Assembly: GCA_963930655.1 (NCBI GenBank)
Contig: OZ005608.1
Location: 26,189,271-26,253,270 of the forward strand
Length of the DNA: 64,000 nt
Reading direction: 5' to 3'
Origin: Myrica gale
Lineage: Eukaryota; Streptophyta; Magnoliopsida; Fagales; Myricaceae
Within the stretch, counting starts at the first letter, position 1. The number at the start of each line of letters is the position of its first letter. Below are positions 20,366 through 32,343 of the stretch, piece by piece. A program made the translations under genes and the position numbers. Under the pieces are notes generated by a model, which saw nothing but the letters and a program-made list of their open reading frames with translations, searched no databases and was not told where the DNA came from.

Positions 20366-23300
20366 ATGTCTCTGGGCTATGCCGAGAAGCTTTCGTACAT
20401 TGAAGATGTGGGAAACGTTGGAATGACAGAATATTTCGACACACCTCACATTTTGCAAGAAAAAGTGCGTTTTTTTTTCTCATTACATTTTTGCTCCTTT
20501 GGGTATTTCTTGTTTTTGTCTGTGCGTCTAGTTTCATTGTTATTTGTCCTTTTGTCTTGATGACTTTGATGATCTTATGGCACTGTGATACCCATGAATG
20601 TAAGTTAATTTTATTTCCTTAAATTTGTTGGAAGAATAATAAAAAATTTCTGTTCTGCAACTTTGGGGCTACTCTGGATTGATTTATGAGATCTCGTATC
20701 TAGGTTATGGCATTTGCTTTCATTAGGATTGCATTTCCCTTGCTTTGTTGGTTACTAAGCTGAAACTTTAAGTATCCATTTGTGATTTTGTTGTAAGGTA
20801 TGATGGCGTAGTAGCAATTTTAGTTTAACGGCAGGTGACATTCCTGATCCGCAGTATGCATGTTCTGGGAATTTGCAAGGGTCACTTTCTTTTCTTTGGG
20901 TATGCATGTCCCGAGTCCTACTTTGGGATTTTGAATTTTAGGGAGACGTGCCTAGGATTGTGAGAACGTATGTTATGACCAATTGAGTATAACTTTGTAG
21001 ATTTTGCAGAACAATGTGTTATTTTGGCAAATACTTGAGGTAAATCACGAGTCTATCATGATGTGGAAAGTGAGGAAGTAGTGAGGAATCACCGAGAATG
21101 TAACAAAAACACAGTTCCTTATCAGTGAAGTGAGGGGAAAAAAGATGCAAACATTATTCATGGCTATACATTGGACTGAATGAGAAGGTCCACTGGGACT
21201 ACCCTAATGGCATACAGTTGGATTTAAGGGAGAAAAAAACATCTGGCCTTGGGCCTTTAATTGGTTATTAGTGACTTGGGGAAGAAAAAATTTCAGTTTT
21301 TGACTCTCAGAATGAGCTTTAGGTCTCGGATTCTAATATGTTTTCTCCCTCTTTCCCGTCATATCCTTGGCATCCAGGAAAAATCAGAAGACTCATGGAA
21401 TGTGGGGATAGGTTTGGTCTTTTTCTTTTCATCAGTTTTAATAGTTGTTGGTGGATCTATCATGACTTGTATTCATTATGGTAGGAGAGTCGTTTATTTT
21501 CCCTACGCGAGTGGGCTGTGGTCTCATGTGCTCTGTTTTCTGAATCTTCCATGGGTTATGCCAGAGACTGTGAAAGATGTGTTGTGCTGTTGGAAGAGGA
21601 GGCTTAAAAACCCTTTCGCTAAGGCTATTTGGAGATTGATACCCCATTGTATCTGGTGGTGCCTTTGGCGGGAGCGTAATTATAGATGTTTTGAGGATTG
21701 TTCTCTGTCTTTGGATAGGTTGAAGGGTGTTTTGTTGTCGTTACTTTTCTGTTGGGTGAACTCGGTGCTTGGTTGCCCTTTTCTAGATTTTGTTGATTTC
21801 CTTAGTTTTCTTGCTTGTTTGGAGTAGTGATGTTGGTATAGTCTTTTGTACTGTTTTCACTATTTCTAATGAGATTGGCTTATTCATTAAAAAAAAAAAG
21901 GAGAGTCGTTTATTTTCCAGTTGTTATTTCCCCCCACGAGGAAGATATGTGGCTTCTTCAACTCATGTGCTCTTTTGGTCCTCTGAAGGCTTTCTTCTTT
22001 GTGTTTAGTGGAATGGTACTCTTGAGACCTTTATGTGTTTTCAAGTTATGCTGACCTCAACTGGGATCTTTTTTCCCTTGGCAGATTGAACGACTTGCTA
22101 TGATGATACAAAAGGTTTGTACTTACAAGATCTCGCACATCTCATTGGTGGTAGTTAATTCCTTGTTTGAGATTTTATATGGACCGGCCTCGTTAAGTTT
22201 TTTGTTCCTACTTGCAGAGTAAGCATCTGGTGGTGTTTACAGGTGCAGGAATATCAACTTCTTGTGGTATTCCTGATTTTCGTGGCCCCAATGGAATATG
22301 GACACTTCAGGTGATAGTTTGTGAAATTCATAGGCCTTCAGGATTTTTACTAAGCCCCTTGTTCTATTTGCAAAGCTTGCTAATTTGATAAACCAGATGT
22401 GAATATTTCTTTGTTCTTATTGCAGGAGTCTCATAAGTTGATTAGTGTCCATATGATTGTATGTCTGGAAGCAATAAAATGAATAAAAGAGAAAAAAATA
22501 TTCTTTGTCTTGTTAGTCATTGACATTCTTTAGTGGAGTTGCTCCATCTATATGGCTCTTCTGATCCTTCATTATTTGTACAGCGTGAAGGCCAAGCGTT
22601 GCCTGAAGCGTCACTGCCATTTCACCGTGCTATGCCTAGCTTGACTCATATGGCTTTGGTTGAACTGGAGAAGGCTGGTATTTTGAAGTTCCTTATCAGC
22701 CAGGTATGGCTGTATCATGCCATTCTTTAGCCATATGCAGGATACTATCCTGGTGGGAGTTAATTTGGCTTGAACTTTTGTTGAGTGCTTACTCTAGTTT
22801 CCTCATGAATCAGCCTGAAATCTGGCTCCTTTGTTTTTTGTAAAAAAAGCAGTTCCTTCGTTTGATGCTCACACGAGTCATTATTTCACACAATGAATTT
22901 TTACCTATTTTGGAGGATATCGTATTTTGTCCCATTGCTTGCATCATATGAGTTTACATCTCTGGTTTCATTTATTATATTCTATTACTTCTCATGTCAG
23001 AACGTTGATGGCCTCCATCTTCGGTCAGGAATTCCAAGGGAGAAACTTGCTGAACTGCATGGAAACTCCTTTATGGAAGCTTGCCCTTTGTGCGGAGTCG
23101 AGTAAGACCAGCTATTTTCACTGAAACCCATTTGTAGTCGTAGTGGTATCATTCTTTGAATGTTTCTTCCTTCTTTCTTTGGGGCTCATTATATTCTGCT
23201 TAAAGTGACTTGTGGATTCTCGTATTTATATACTGAAAGTTTCTGTTTCCTTTTTATGACAATTTAAGATTGTTATCTGTCCCCTCTAGGTACTTGAGGG

Positions 23301-26300
23301 ATTTTGAGGTGGGATCAATTGGTTTGAAGGAGACATCAAGACGTTGTTCTGATTTAAAGTGTGGGGCCAAACTTAAGGATACGGTTCTTGACTGGGAGGT
23401 ACTAATAACTTTACTCGGTTTCTTTTCCTTTATGTTCAAAATCTTGTTAATTGGTAGCTTTAGAGATGGCATTTGTAATTGGGCCGAAATGACATTTTTT
23501 AGCTGGCATTTGATAAGTTGGACCAATTTATGTCAACTTGAATCCCTTAATAAAACTAGACTTGCTAAAATTGTTGGGTAATGATTCCACTTGTATTTGA
23601 TATATCTATACTTATATATAAGGTAATGAACAATTGGTTTGTGACAGTGTCTAACTTTCTAATTTCTTCCCCCTCCGTCCCTCCCTCCCAACCAAATGTA
23701 GGATGCTTTACCCTCGAAGGAGATGGATCCCGCTGAGAAGCACTGTAAGATGGCTGATGTTGTCTTATGTTTGGGGACGAGGTAACAGCTGGTTCTTTAC
23801 TTGACAGTACAACATCCCTTTTCATTCTCAAACTTTCATTTTATGAGAAATTCCTCAAACTCAGCCCCATGATCATCCTTTTGTTTAGGATCTCAGCAAA
23901 CTGGATTGAAGGGTCCTTGGGGTCCTCTTATGAATTATCTTTCATTCATGTTCTGTTTGATGGCCATGTGAATACTTTCTCCATGCAGTTTGCAAATAAC
24001 TCCAGCGTGTAATCTTCCTCTTAAATCACTCCGTGGCGGGGGAAAGATTGTAATTGTGAATCTTCAGGTATTTCCTCATTTGTTGGAAACAGATTCACTG
24101 CTTGCTCAGGAAAAAAAAAAGTGCATTAAGAGCTCAATTACTATTGTAAAAAAAAGCTAGATGGCTGATGAGCAGTTGAGACTGGCATATGTTAAGTCAG
24201 TCTAATAGTAACTTGATTTTGTTATTATTGAATGATACTAGTAGGTATCCATTTGTCTAAGTTTTGTACCGGCTGATGGTAGGATGATTTGACAAGTATT
24301 GATATTAAACTTAATGCCCTGTGTAATTCCTTCCCTAAAAGTCTAGGACCCTTTCCTCTCATTGAAGTTCTCTCTTTCTCGTTTATAAGCCAGTTCAGCT
24401 GGTGCAGTATTGAATTTTCACTTGCTTGTACACATTTTTTGAGATGGCATTTTACATATATGCCTAGCCATCTATGACGCAGTTGCCTAATATGTGGTTT
24501 CTTAAACTTTACAGAAAACTCCGAAGGACAAAAAAGCAAGTTTAGTGATCCATGGGCGTGTAGACAAGGTATTGCAACCTGTCTTTCGAGTGCAGAGAGA
24601 GATCTGTTCCTTTTTCCCCTCTGGTTCTAGATATTGAAACTTGTACCATGCAACATTTGAAATTTCTTTCAACTAGCTGAGGTATTTTGCCTGCTTAAGT
24701 CAATACCTTAGATGGGATGAAGATATCTTAGCCTTCTAGGTTGAGAAACAAAGTACTTTCTCACTCGAAGTTCTCAGGCTACGTGCAATCCAAGTTTACT
24801 TGTTTAGTTGCTCGTTATCAGGCATATATTCAGGCCCGACTTTGCCTTCTGCTCTGTATTGACTCCAACTAGAACAGGTTATTGCAGGTGTCATGGACGA
24901 ACTTAACCTGCAGATTCCACCATTTGTCAGGATTGATCTTCTCCAGGTCATTCTAGTTCAAGCCTTGAGTACAGGTAACTTTCTTTGGATTGTAATTGTT
25001 TAGAAATGAATTAGTGTCGAGGGAAATAAACTCTGTGGTGAATGCTTAGCTAACTGTATTAATTTCATGCACTTTATTAATATGATATGGAGGGAAGAAG
25101 GAATATCTTTCTCTCCTGTTCTGTATATTGCAAATCCTAATTTCACCAACATGATATCAGGGAGCCAGGTTACAATCCTTTGACCCTGTGGGTTGTAGGA
25201 GTGAATTTAATTCACAGCTTGAATTCACTTACCTGGAGGTTCTGTATATTTGAATTTTGAATTCTCCAGGTTGTGCAATGGTTGCTTCTTATATTAATCC
25301 CAATTCAAGTTCCTAGACATAATTCTTGGGGTTAAAAAGTAGTTATTGGAGTGAATCGTATGTAATTTGAGGCTTTGGCTTCATTACCTTCTTACATAGT
25401 CTGTGTACTTGAACTACAGATAAAAAATATGTGAACTGGACCCTCCAAGTAGCAAGTGTACATGGAAACAGAGCCCCATTGCCATTCATCAAATCTGTTG
25501 AGGTGATTTTATATTTTGAAATACATGCTGCTACTCATTTCCCTTTGAACAACATTTCCCGAAGTAAGGTGCAGCACTGTTCATGAAACCGCACGTATAG
25601 TCGTAATGAATACCTTGGTGTAAGGGTGTTTTCTTCTTGTTATTAGCAACAAAGCTAGTTTATTCCTCTCTGTGCTCTGATATTTCACTGCTCTGCGCCT
25701 CTGCCTCTCTGTACTAATCAAATAATATGTAAAATCAAATGGTGATGACCCTTGCTCCAAGGAATTAACTAACATATCAAGAGTGCCACTTTTGTGGGTA
25801 GTTCACCTAGGGGGACGTTTGAGTTCTTACTGTATCCCTTCGTCACGTGAGACATTTTAATTCCCAAGTCATTTTTCCTTATGAAGTCTTTTCTTCCAAT
25901 TGGGTTAACCTTTCTGTTGCATGGCACCCAGGTTTCCTTCTTGGACAAGCAAGATTATAAAGCAGCCACCCTGCATATGCAACCTTTTCGGCTAAAAAGG
26001 TGATTGCCATGCTATCCAGTGTCGAGATTGTAATATTTATTGAGCTGGGTTTTACCAAAAGGAAAGAGTGGATTGATGTTCTTCTGTATATAATTGTGCT
26101 CCACTGTATATAACTGTGGTGATGAATGCAAAATTCAATTTAGTTGTGTGGTCATAGATTTTTTTTGTTTTTTTGTTTTAAGTATGGATTTGCTTGAACA
26201 TGAAAAAATTTGGCATTGTGGAACTAGTGTGTATGATCAGTTTGAGTGATTTGGATGTAGTCAAGTTGCTTGGCCTTTTTGTGAGCAAAATGTAAATGGT

Positions 26301-27377
26301 TCCAATTGTGAACTTTTGATTGTTTGAATTGAAGCCCGTGAAGATAGGAGAATGGAATCTCCCATAGTTTACTAATCATGGTATCTCTGATAGGTTGGCT
26401 TGACATTTTCTAACATTTTTCTGCTTCTTTTTCCTTAACATTTTTGTTATTGCTGCATGGCAGGAGAACAATGCGGTCAAAATCCTTTGAATTGGTTTTA
26501 AAGCTCAACTTCAGTGATGGTTGTGGCTGTCAATCAGCTGAAATTAATATCCCTGTTGATTTTAAGGTGAGAAAAGGGACCAGTTCTACATACTGCTGCT
26601 AGCCTGCACGTATTATTTTTCAGTTTATAATTCTTTTTGGTTAATTCCCACACGCATTTTAGTGGTTCTTGAGTTTTTGAGCTAGAACTTCATGTCCGGT
26701 TCTTTGATTACTGTTGACTTCCATGATGGCTCAATGATAAATGACACTAACTTGGGTTAGAAGGTGCTTCTTTGTCAGTCCTGATTCTCTCTGTGCCCAC
26801 ATTCTCAGTTGAGGTTGCTCTTTTTCTTTTACTGTGTAATCCTTTTGTTTACATTAAAACTTGATTAAAGAAAATGGTTTCCCTTTCTGTTGTTTGTGTG
26901 GGATTAAAAAAAGGAAGGATTATTATTTATGGTGATTCTAGTGAAAACCTGGTTGTTGAAACACACACAGCCCTGCAAAAGTTGATGCCCAACTCAACAT
27001 TTGTTCTCAACTTGATACAGGATAATTAATGGTTTCTTCTTCCAACCAAGACCTTATAAAATGGTTACCTTATCACTTTGCAGGTTTCAACTGACTGTTT
27101 TAATCTTGAGAAAGATGCGATGCTTCAAAAGATTAGAGACATGGCGATTCGAGATTTGTGCTGTGGGCTGAGTGCAGTTATTGAGAGAAATACCACCTTG
27201 ACCCCCAAAAGTGAGGTAACTGTCTATGCCATCGTGACAAACCTTGTTCAGCATGCTAAAACCGCCAAAGCTTTAGCTGATTCTATTAGTAATGGAGATG
27301 TTAAAAGGCAAAATGTAAATGGCACTGGAACATCTAGGAAGCGGTCGAAGGGGCATAAGCGCAAATCTAGATCTTAG
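20366..27377 (+). CDS. SRT1: Sirtuin SRT1 (SIRT6 class NAD-dependent deacylase), 14 exons
   Basis: A nuclear NAD-dependent histone deacetylase; in plants linked to stress and primary metabolism genes. Exons: 20366-20464, 22085-22114, 22218-22310, 22584-22703, 23001-23101, 23290-23398, 23702-23781, 23989-24067, 24515-24568, 24878-24974, 25420-25502, 25932-25999, 26464-26566, 27084-27377. All are GT-AG and in frame: 1,410 bp, 469 residues, close to the Arabidopsis length. Visible motifs: [16 protein letters not shown] start; NAD-binding TGAGIS at 51-56; [22 protein letters not shown] with catalytic His at 134 in ELHG; zinc Cys pairs CPLC (142, 145) and C167/C172; [15 protein letters not shown] and [14 protein letters not shown] closing the Rossmann fold. 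The plant-specific C-terminal extension ends with the basic [15 protein letters not shown], a likely nuclear signal. ATG 20366 starts the conserved MSLGYAEK. Intron 1 is 1.6 kb and holds a LINE fragment. Confidence 0.96.
21503..21899 (+). mobile_element. 5'-truncated LINE in SRT1 intron 1
   Basis: A 397-bp insert that ends in a poly(A) tract (21889-21899) and is flanked by a perfect 19-bp target duplication, GGAGAGTCGTTTATTTTCC, at 21484-21502 and 21900-21918. The plus strand still encodes a C-terminal LINE fragment with the zinc-binding region after [20 protein letters not shown]. It is in the same orientation as SRT1. The exact duplication shows a fairly recent target-primed insertion. Confidence 0.92.
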
Positions 27378-28629
27378 ACAAATGAAGGGATCTGAATTGG
27401 GTTTCGTATATATGATGATAATCATTAAGATTAACAAAAACCAGATTATATAGGGACTGGGTGGATTTTGTTAGAACCTACACTCAGGTCTCCCTAGCTA
27501 TGGGTAGGGGAACTGGTGCTGGCTAGTGGATGACCACAATGTATTTTTTGTAAGTTAGATTTCGAGATCATCAAGCAATCCATAGCGAGCATTTCTAACG
27601 ACTCTCTCTCTCCATAAACCCCTTCTTTTAGTATTTATGTTACTATTGCGTGCTTTGCATGTTTGTTTGATGGTTGAATTCCATCCTGTCAACTTGCCAT
27701 TGGACTCCTGATGTTTCAGTGGGGATGGTTTTTCGAATAACCAAATATTACCACACAAATAATCTCAGTTGCTCTCGCTGCAGAGCATGACTCCTTGGCT
27801 GTTTGTATGTTACTCGATCTACTCCAGACCCCTCAATGAGGAAAAAGAAAACAGGTTTTAATTTTGCAAAAAAAAAAAAGAGGTGACTCTTGAGTTCTTT
27901 AGTAATCTTATGACTAATCCTATAGATTATACCGAGTTGTAATCTAATATGGTAAAAGTTAATACAATATATTCCATTAAGTTCGTTATTTCTTAGCATT
28001 CATGATGTGTCCTAACAAAAGGCTCTCGTCGAGGCATCACGTAAATGAATGAGATTTTCCAAATTGAGTTATAAACAATCGTTGATTTTATTCACTAATG
28101 TGTTGACTTTATGAGGGTCGTTATTAGGATTAGGACTGGATCTATACTCGTCTGCGTCAGACAAAAATGAACCCATGAGAGAAGGGGAAAAGGAAAATCA
28201 ATGCATTACGAAAACTATACCTCAAAAGTAAGGCATTAGAGAGAAATTCTCCCACTTTATGTGGTCCTTACACTGAAATTTCTCTCATAAGAGTCACTGA
28301 TACGTGAGAGAACAAAGCATTCTTCATGTGACATGAGATAATTATATTCATAAACAGTTCTGACACATCTCCAAAACTAGTACAGCGAATCTTGAAACAC
28401 TAAATTTAAAAACTTACCGAAACTATGAATGCTAATATCTTCCTTTTTAGGCAATAAATTTATGGCAAACGTATCTGGATGCAACAATAATGAATAGGTG
28501 TTCACTATAAACTAATAATAAACTTATTAATCTCTTGACTCGACAATCAATAAACATTCAGGGACATATAAGAGGCAATTGAAGAAAGGTTTAAACAAAG
28601 GGAGTGAAAAAAGAAAGTATAGAATTACA

Positions 28630-28669
<40 letters not shown>

Positions 28670-29270
28670 CAAAGGCTAAATCCCCAAACCAAATACCATG
28701 ATGTGGGGGCATAAAAATTTCTAAAATTTGAGGGACGTCTCTATTATTTTTGGAGGACCCAGTACATGTGGAGCAAATTCCATTGCAACTTGTAGCCTCA
28801 ATGTCTCCAAATTGCCCAATAATCTTTTCCCAGGTTGAAAAAAAAAAGTAACTTGATCACGACATTTAAGCATAAACCCTAGATTCAACCAACTTACCCA
28901 AATACTTTCTCCAATGTGAAAACATCAAACCCTTAATTTGTTCTGGATAAATTAAAAGAGTTGAAGGGAGGAGAGCATTAACTGCTCAATTGGCTCTTAA
29001 TGGTGCTTCGCATACCTACTAAATTGATAAACACTCTCTCTTCATAGAATTAGGTGTCATTAAACGAGATGCATTATTACTGCATTAGCCAGCAATGCCC
29101 CTCGTAATCAAGCCAAGCTCTAGAATGCCAAGATATGGTGTTGACTGGAGGCCACCTGTTGGTCCCGGTTAAGGCAGCCTCCTGGCCAATAACAGAGGCT
29201 CTTACAACTGTCAGCACTGGGTTCCTCGTTGAAAACGCCGGTATGCCACTTGGAGTACTTCACCACTACG
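27378..29270. other. Intergenic between SRT1 and the NF-YB gene
   Basis: The SRT1 3' UTR, then AT-rich spacer. A compound (TA)n(GA)n microsatellite lies at about 28630-28668. No further gene recognised. Confidence 0.5.
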
Positions 29271-29274
29271 ACTC

Positions 29275-29280
29275 TATAAA
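29275..29280 (+). promoter_or_regulatory. Probable TATA box of the LEC1-like gene
   Basis: TATAAA within CTCTATAAATCCC, 111 bp upstream of the proposed start at 29391. A GA repeat (about 29361-29377) lies between, in the presumed leader. Confidence 0.5.
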
Positions 29281-29390
29281 TCCCGGTGTAGTGGTCCAGT
29301 GTCCATTGAAGAGGCGGGCTTAGAGAGGAAGCAAACAAAAAGGAAAAAAGTCCCTTTTTTAGAGAGAGAGAGAGAGATAACGGATACTAT

Positions 29391-31904
29391 ATGGAACGTG
29401 ATGGTGAGTTCCATCGCTATCGCAGGCATGCAAAATCAAGCTCTGGTAAAGAAAAGGAATAACGTCTCATTGGTTTTCCTTTTTGATCGTGTTTCCTACC
29501 TTTTGCTTGATCTTCAACTTGTGTAGAGCCTTTCTTGCTTTCTTCTTCTTCACTATGTTTGTTGCATGCATTTGAAGTTTCTCTCATACCATTGTCTGAA
29601 CTTGTCTGTGAAATACAAATATGTCTTGCCTATTATTTTTGCAAAGAGTTAGGGTACGATTTAGCATTGGTTTTTGCGTGCAGATCTATACCCAACGATT
29701 TAGCATTCGTTTTCGTCCTTTTGTCTTTCTTTCTTTTCCGCTTTTTGCTCTAGTACCTGAAGGATGTGCATAGTTTTTCTCAGTGCTTTCAGCAGTGAAG
29801 GATTTGAACATCGTTCTTGTTGATTTCGGGCATGAGATAAATATAGAACATACGAATAGAAAAGGAAGAAAATATCGATAAATCTATTTTGGCCAACTTT
29901 TGACCTTATCTTGCTATCTTACATTGACTATAACGCTTGCTCGAATGGTTTCTCTCTTGATCAGTTCCTCCTTTTTCTTCAGCTGGGTAAGAGTTCAGTT
30001 CATGGTATTAGATGGTCATTGTCTGTTTGTTTTGGGTTTTAACTTTAGACTATTTCGAATGACGTGGCGGGCATGCAGGACTCTAGAGGCTTAGAGACCT
30101 ACAATCGATGATAGTCGGGTTCAAAGTATTTAGGCAAGAATGTCAAAAAAAGAAGAAGCCATCGACTCTGTTATAAACACTACATCTACCATTTTTCATA
30201 TTTCTTCTAAAGAGTTTAATATATTGGCTAGGTCCACGGTGTTCATGGGACATAAGCAAAAAAACAAAAAATTTATTGGAATTCTCATATGACCCTTGTG
30301 GATATTGTTTTGTTCTAGTGAGATTTTTCATTACACCCACTTTTTCGTCGAAGGAAAATAAAACCCAAATAAAAGCACAAGACTTTACTTTGGAAGAAAG
30401 AAAGTCCTTAAGTTTATACGGGCTAGATGCAAATCTAGCTCATTCCAATTAAGCAGGCCAGTAAGCCTCTGTAATGAGAGACATGGTTGCACGGTTGCAC
30501 CCAAGTTACTGTTCAAACCCATTACTTTTGGACTCAATTAAAGTAAAACATGGAGGCGGGGAAACGGTTTTTTGACTTGGGAGTTGGAACTTGGGTAGAG
30601 ATCAGATCCTACTAAGGCTAGAGCCTGCCCTAGATTTTGACAAAACCTGGCCTATGTTGGTTATCGGACAGGGATGCCACTTACATATTTTACAAGCAAA
30701 GAATATTTGAACAGTGCTTTGTAGTAGGTTGGACCCACCGGTAACCCTTCCTGAACTGTCAGTTTCTTCTCCCACTAGGAATTCGTGGTTCCCTACAGAA
30801 CCAGACAAAAATTTAGCAAACCAGATTCTTCTCTTATTAATGACTGAGGTTTCATGTTTAATTCTTGTCGTTCTTCACTGTGTGTAACCTAGCCCCTCTA
30901 CTTCATAGCATTAGCCAGTGTTCCTTTTCTCTTTTCTTTTCCCTGGTTTTTCGGTTTCCTTTGAACATCCCCAAACCAAGTTTTTTTTTTTAAAAAAAAT
31001 TTCCTCACTAATATTCTTTGTGTGAAAGACTCAAAAGGACTGAAATCAGGCCCGCATGCTTTCAGCTTCTATTTTATAGTGGTTGTAGAAACTAATTCTT
31101 CCTTACACTGCTTATATTTCCCAAAAGGGTCGGTGTTCGGTTAAGGTTAGAGATTTACCTAAATTTCTTTTTAAAGGTGTATAATTTTATCAGAGTTTCA
31201 TGAGTAATGATCTACATTATTGCATTTCAGACTCCACCGTATTGTTGCCCATGAGCTCGAACAGCAACGTCAACCCCAACACAAAGACCGCTGACGCCGG
31301 CGATGCCAATCCCAACACCAATACCAGCAGCGTCGCCGGTGAGCAGCGAGGCCAGCCGTGCATGGTGCGTGAACAAGACCACTACATGCCCATAGCCAAC
31401 GTGATACGGATCATGCGCCGGATTCTACCGTCCCATGCAAAGATCTCCGACGACGCCAAGGAGACCATCCAGGAGTGCGTATCCGAGTTCATCAGCTTCG
31501 TCACCGGGGAGGCCAACGAGCGGTGCCAGCGGGAGCAGCGCAAGACTGTGACTGCCGAGGACGTGCTCTGGGCCATGGGCAAGCTCGGCTTCGACAACTA
31601 CATTGAGCCACTCACTATGTTCCTCAACCGCAACCGTGAGTCCGAGAATGAGCGCGGTATTATCCTACGTGGGGATCATCAACTTCAGCTGCCTTATCTT
31701 AAGCGGGCCATGGATGTTCATGGGCCAGTCGGGATGGTAAAAAATTATGGGCCTGGCTTCCCTATGGGCCATCACTTGGGGATCTTTGACCCTTCTGCAA
31801 TGGGTGGGTACTACAAGGAAGGGCCTGGTTCTGGGGCTGGGAGCTCCTCCACCGCCCAGAATGCTTTGGCTAGCTTTGATCCGTTTGCTCATCAGTTCAA
31901 ATGA
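29391..31904 (+). CDS. NF-YB6: LEC1-LIKE NF-YB transcription factor subunit, 2 exons
   Basis: LEC1-type NF-YB proteins form the histone-fold subunit of CCAAT-binding NF-Y complexes and control embryo and seed maturation. Exon 1 is 29391-29445 ([18 protein letters not shown]), the intron 1,785 bp, and exon 2 31231-31904. The junction G|AC keeps frame and gives 242 residues. The B domain (about 63-155) carries [57 protein letters not shown] and [16 protein letters not shown]. Asp92, in ISDDAK, is the residue that separates LEC1-type from other NF-YB proteins, which have Lys. The C-terminus [16 protein letters not shown] and DPFAHQFK fits L1L rather than LEC1. The exon 1 N-terminus resembles the MERGGFHGY start of L1L proteins, which supports the distant first exon. 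An alternative start in exon 2 is ATG 31251. Confidence 0.9.
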
Positions 31905-32343
31905 CCAGTATTATCTGGGTTATAGCAGTTATCGAAACTATGTGCTATAACCGCTATTGCTTTCATTCCCATTGTCATATTTGGTCCTCGTTCAGTCTTT
32001 GGGACTCTTTCTTGGTCTTGGATGAGTTGGGCTCTTCTTTCATATTTGTTTAGGACTTTCAAATGAGCTCTCAATTTGCTCGAGCTAAATTCATTGTGAA
32101 CTTTCCGCTTGGCCATTTGAGATAAGCCGTTTAAGTAGGTGTAACATGCACATGTAACTTGCGGGGTAAATGGGCATTGTGGTTCTTAATTATGTCAAAA
32201 GTTGCAGGCAAACTAAACAATACACGTACCTTAAAAGAAATGTGTAAAACAAGACATGCACTTTAAAACATGATATATTGTGGTTTTACAAATTAAGATC
32301 AGTGAAAAACAGTCCAATATGATGATGAAGAGATCATCATTTA
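31905..32343. other. Convergent 3' ends of NF-YB6 and NMNAT
   Basis: A 439-bp spacer between tail-to-tail genes, presumably both 3' UTRs. No other feature. Confidence 0.6.

Noticed and set aside
21261-21827. 188-codon frame as a host gene in SRT1 intron 1
   Set aside because: Its second half is the LINE insert (from 21503) and its first half is ordinary intron sequence; the junction coincides with the target duplication.
22893-23581. Open frames overlapping SRT1 exons in this stretch as separate genes
   Set aside because: They are exon-plus-intron readings of SRT1; the splice-consistent exons explain them.
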